Position numbers and translations under genes: made by a program
From: Clostridiales bacterium
Lineage (GTDB): Bacteria; Bacillota; Sulfobacillia; UBA995
Length of the DNA: 6,504 nucleotides
Assembly (NCBI GenBank): GCA_003517845.1
Contig: DOZU01000223.1
Coordinates: forward strand, 1-6,504
Reading direction: 5' to 3'
Shown: positions 5,597 through 6,504 of the stretch, piece after piece
Layout of the letters: the number at the start of each line of letters is the position of its first letter
Numbering within the stretch: position 1 is the first letter of the stretch
The notes under the pieces: model-generated
Told to the model about the DNA's origin: nothing
The model's input: only the letters and a program-made list of their open reading frames with translations
Database searches by the model: none

Positions 5597-6292
5597 TTGC
5601 TCCTGCTCGCGATGGACGCATCGACCGCTTGTTTGAGCCTGGCGCTGACGAGTGACGATGGGCTTCGACTGGAGGTGGCGCAAAAGGGACCGGCGACCCG
5701 AGCCGAGTCGGTGCTCCCCGCCGTCTATCGGCTGTTTCGGGACGCCCAGTTGTCCCCGTCGGAGCTTCAGGCAGTGGTAGTAGGAGTCGGTCCAGGTTCC
5801 TTCACCGGCACGCGCGTCGCCGTGGCCGCGGCCAAAGGCTTGGCTTACGGCCGCAACCTCCCCCTCGTGGCCGTCTCGACGCTGGATACGATGGCTGCGG
5901 GTCTGCCCGCGCCCGGACTCCGCGTCTGCCCCCTGCTGGATGCCAGGCGCGAGGAGGTATACGGGGCGGTGTACCAGAACCCATGTGCCGGCCGCCCGCT
6001 GGCCGGCTACGTCAACCTGCCCTTGGTTGAGTTCCTGAGTCTGCTGGATGATGGGCCGGCAGCCTTCCTTGGGGATGGGGCGTTGCGTTACCGCGAGCGG
6101 ATTGCCGAGCACCTGGGTGACCGGGCCTGGTTCGCTCCAGAAGAGCATGCTCATCCCCGGGGGTTGGTGCTCGCCCGCCTGGGCAGGGAACGACTGCGGG
6201 CAGGAGAGACGACCGACCCCCATACCCTGGTTCCCCTTTATCTGCGACGTTCGGAGGCGGAGCAGGCGTGGCCCAAGAGTCCCCGGTCTTGA
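5597..6292 (+). CDS. tsaB: tRNA t6A37 biosynthesis protein TsaB (YeaZ family)
   Basis: TsaB is the inactive ASKHA-fold partner that dimerises with the catalytic subunit TsaD and binds TsaE, completing the bacterial t6A machinery. From TTG 5597 it has 231 residues, normal for the family. It opens with LLLAMDAST (the phosphate-loop-like 'LaiDtS'). The family signature GPGSFTGTR is at residues 65-73, followed by VAVAAAKGLAYG, then VSTLDTMAAG and LLDARREEVYGAVY. All of these are typical of TsaB rather than TsaD, which would have metal-binding HxxxH residues. The gene starts 7 bases after the tsaE stop, and its stop (6290-6292) lies inside the 5' end of the next gene. An earlier TTG at 5573 would add eight residues and overlap tsaE; I consider it less likely. 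tsaD is not in the window. Confidence 0.94.
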   Translation: MLLLAMDASTACLSLALTSDDGLRLEVAQKGPATRAESVLPAVYRLFRDAQLSPSELQAVVVGVGPGSFTGTRVAVAAAKGLAYGRNLPLVAVSTLDTMAAGLPAPGLRVCPLLDARREEVYGAVYQNPCAGRPLAGYVNLPLVEFLSLLDDGPAAFLGDGALRYRERIAEHLGDRAWFAPEEHAHPRGLVLARLGRERLRAGETTDPHTLVPLYLRRSEAEQAWPKSPRS

Positions 6293-6504
6293 GCGGTGGC
6301 GAGGAGATCCGCCGGATGAGCATCGACGATCTTGACCAGGTGATGGACATCGAGGCGGTGTCCTTCCCCACTCCCTGGTCCCGACAAGCCTATCGGCGCG
6401 AGATTGCAGATAATAGTTACGCGCACTATCTTGTGATGCTGGCAGGAAGAGAGGTCATCGGCTATGGCGGCATGTGGGTGGTTCTCGACGAGGCGCATGT
6501 CACC
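6268..6504 (+). CDS. rimI: GNAT N-acetyltransferase RimI (3' end outside window)
   Basis: RimI acetylates the N-terminus of ribosomal protein S18 in well-studied bacteria, using acetyl-CoA. The 79 visible residues match the start of the family. They show IRRMSIDDLDQVMDIE (first strand and helix), SFPTPWSRQAYRREI (the RimI hallmark 'sFptPWs...f..El'), a YLVMLAGREVIGYGGMWVV strand pair, and DEAHVT at the window edge. The acetyl-CoA loop (RxxGxG/A) and catalytic residues lie beyond the edge. GTG 6268 is chosen because it keeps the first beta strand and has GGAG five bases upstream. TTG 6289 (overlapping the tsaB stop) and ATG 6316 (after GAGGAG) are alternatives, but the last would delete the strand. 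A rimI gene overlapping tsaB and usually followed by tsaD is a common bacterial arrangement. Confidence 0.92.
   Translation, partial: MAQESPVLSGGEEIRRMSIDDLDQVMDIEAVSFPTPWSRQAYRREIADNSYAHYLVMLAGREVIGYGGMWVVLDEAHVT

Overview
The window reads as a GC-rich (mid-60s percent by eye), tightly packed stretch of bacterial chromosome with every recognised gene on the + strand. The order mreC-mreD-mrdA(PBP2)-minC-minD-minE, followed by a family-4 uracil-DNA glycosylase and tsaE-tsaB-rimI, is a housekeeping layout known from Bacillota and some neighbouring deep lineages. The high GC would suit a high-GC Bacillota-like organism such as Limnochordia, Symbiobacterium or Thermaerobacter types. That placement is inference from gene order and composition only. 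I see no mobile element, CRISPR array, tRNA or rRNA.

Region 1 (1-2826) is a cell-elongation block: the C-terminal part of MreC, all of MreD, and the transpeptidase PBP2. The three genes are joined by ATGA/GTGA overlaps, which implies translational coupling and one mRNA. MreC and MreD are the membrane scaffold of the elongasome, and PBP2 crosslinks lateral-wall peptidoglycan.

Region 2 (2827-4267) is a division-site (Min) block, and it is damaged. A 119-base leader with a strong hairpin precedes minC. MinC has a clear C-terminal beta-helix domain but no recognisable N-terminal FtsZ-inhibiting domain. At about 3531-3541 the end of MinC is joined out of frame to the middle of MinD. MinD has therefore lost roughly its first 120 residues, including the P-loop, while minE just downstream is intact. 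This is either a real deletion or an assembly artefact. It is the main anomaly in the window.

Region 3 (4268-6504) starts with a 103-base gap containing overlapping inverted repeats. It then carries a 4Fe-4S family-4 uracil-DNA glycosylase with an unusual N-terminal extension bearing a QLGLF sequence, which resembles the beta-sliding-clamp-binding motif. tsaE and tsaB (tRNA t6A37 synthesis) follow, then the first 79 codons of rimI (ribosomal-protein/GNAT N-acetyltransferase), which runs off the window. tsaD would be the expected next gene.

No wholly new system is evident. The observations most worth following are the minC/minD junction, the missing MinC N-domain with a hairpin over its ribosome binding site, and the possible clamp-binding tail on the glycosylase.
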